DNA from: Hysterangium stoloniferum
Taxonomy: Eukaryota; Basidiomycota; Agaricomycetes; Hysterangiales; Hysterangiaceae
DNA: 64,000 bases
Assembly (NCBI GenBank): GCA_015178975.1
Contig: WHVD01000076.1
Span: 347,015-411,014, forward strand
Direction: 5' to 3'
The notes below the pieces were generated by a model that searched no databases, had not been told where the DNA came from, and worked only from the letters and a program-made list of their open reading frames with translations. Positions 63,749 through 64,000 of the stretch are shown here, piece after piece (the first letter of the stretch is position 1; each line of letters begins with the position of its first letter). The position numbers and the translations under genes are program-made.

Positions 63749-64000
63749 TGTTAAAACTGCCTCCACTGTCTCCAAAACCTTCTGGAACCTTCTAGAACCT
63801 TCTAGAAGCTTCCAGCATGTTCCAGGGTATTCCCAGTTCATTTCCCATGACAGCTGTCAATCAGCTGTCACTTTGTATTCCAGCTGTCAATCAGCTGTCA
63901 GTTTCCATTCAAGCTGTCAATCAGCTGTCACTTATGACAGCTGTCAACCAGCTGTCACTTATGACAGCTGACAAGCCTACTGATGTATAACATATATAAG
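63749..64000 (+). repeat. copia B 3' LTR (cut by window end)
   Basis: First 252 bp of the LTR, identical to 58937-59188 as far as I can compare. Preceded by a (CT)n run at about 63690 and the polypurine tract. Confidence 0.95.

Larger units (their letters stand above)
58937..64000 (+). mobile_element. copia B (nearly intact, recent Ty1/copia insertion)
   Basis: 5' LTR 58937-59274, half-tRNA primer site 59275, Gag-Pol from ATG 59518, polypurine tract GATCAGGGGGGTC, 3' LTR from 63749 running off the window. The visible 252 bp of 3' LTR are identical to the 5' LTR by eye. Inserted into a Tc1 transposase that sits in gypsy B. A single extra base near 63482 is the only lesion I see. Confidence 0.95.

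Noticed and set aside
1-64000. tRNA or rRNA genes
   Set aside because: Scanned for conserved tRNA arms and rRNA cores by eye; none recognised. The GGTTATGGGCCC match is a retrotransposon primer site, not a tRNA gene.

Overview
This window looks like transposon-rich DNA from a mushroom-forming basidiomycete (Agaricomycetes). The evidence is a class I hydrophobin gene and a full-length ABCC transporter gene, both with many introns of about 37-60 nt with GT..AG ends, chromodomain-bearing Ty3/gypsy elements, Ty1/copia elements, Tc1/mariner elements with TA target duplications, and a Tad1-like LINE remnant. I cannot name the genus. By my reading only about 7-8 kb is host gene; most of the rest is mobile DNA, much of it nested.

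Layout. 1-7850: dispersed repeats, a hydrophobin gene (minus, about 2.6-3.06 kb), an unidentified minus-strand exon, an 832-bp solo LTR with a perfect CTTTG duplication, and a broken copy of the 3' end of the ABCC gene. 7909-26720: two copies of one gypsy element ('gypsy A') facing each other. The left copy (+) is 5'-truncated; the right copy (-) is full length with LTRs. Between them lie an inverted piece of gypsy A and a 5'-truncated copia element ('copia A'). 26830-27860: LINE remnant. 28916-35420: apparently intact ABCC (MRP-type) transporter gene on the minus strand. 36297-37870: a decayed, internally deleted third copy of that gene. 37872-50271: 'gypsy D' (-), split by a complete 'gypsy C' (+, 39798-48610, AGAGT duplication). 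Gypsy C is split by a Tc1/mariner-type foldback element that itself contains two smaller repeats. 50272-52106: right part of a Tc1/mariner-like transposon carrying two divergent spliced reading frames of unknown function. 52306-58226: fragments of further gypsy elements (E, B), solo LTRs, MITEs and Tc1 pieces. 58937-64000: a very young copia element ('copia B') running off the window.

Most notable points. (1) Gypsy A carries, between its Gag zinc knuckle and protease, four tandem units of about 90 residues with strictly spaced conserved residues, which I do not recognise. (2) Gypsy C and gypsy D both fit a Tf1-like self-priming model: an 11-nt primer site 2 nt after the LTR is complementary to the predicted first 11 nt of the transcript, 33 nt past a TATA box. 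(3) Gypsy C has a spliced antisense gene with a Cys-rich cluster and coiled coil. (4) The Tc1-like transposon appears to carry passenger genes. (5) Copia B has a primer site complementary to the anticodon arm of initiator tRNA-Met, the half-tRNA mode known from Drosophila copia.

The two host genes are independent of each other: a cell-wall/aerial surface protein and a membrane efflux pump. No prokaryotic system, CRISPR array, rRNA or tRNA gene was recognised.
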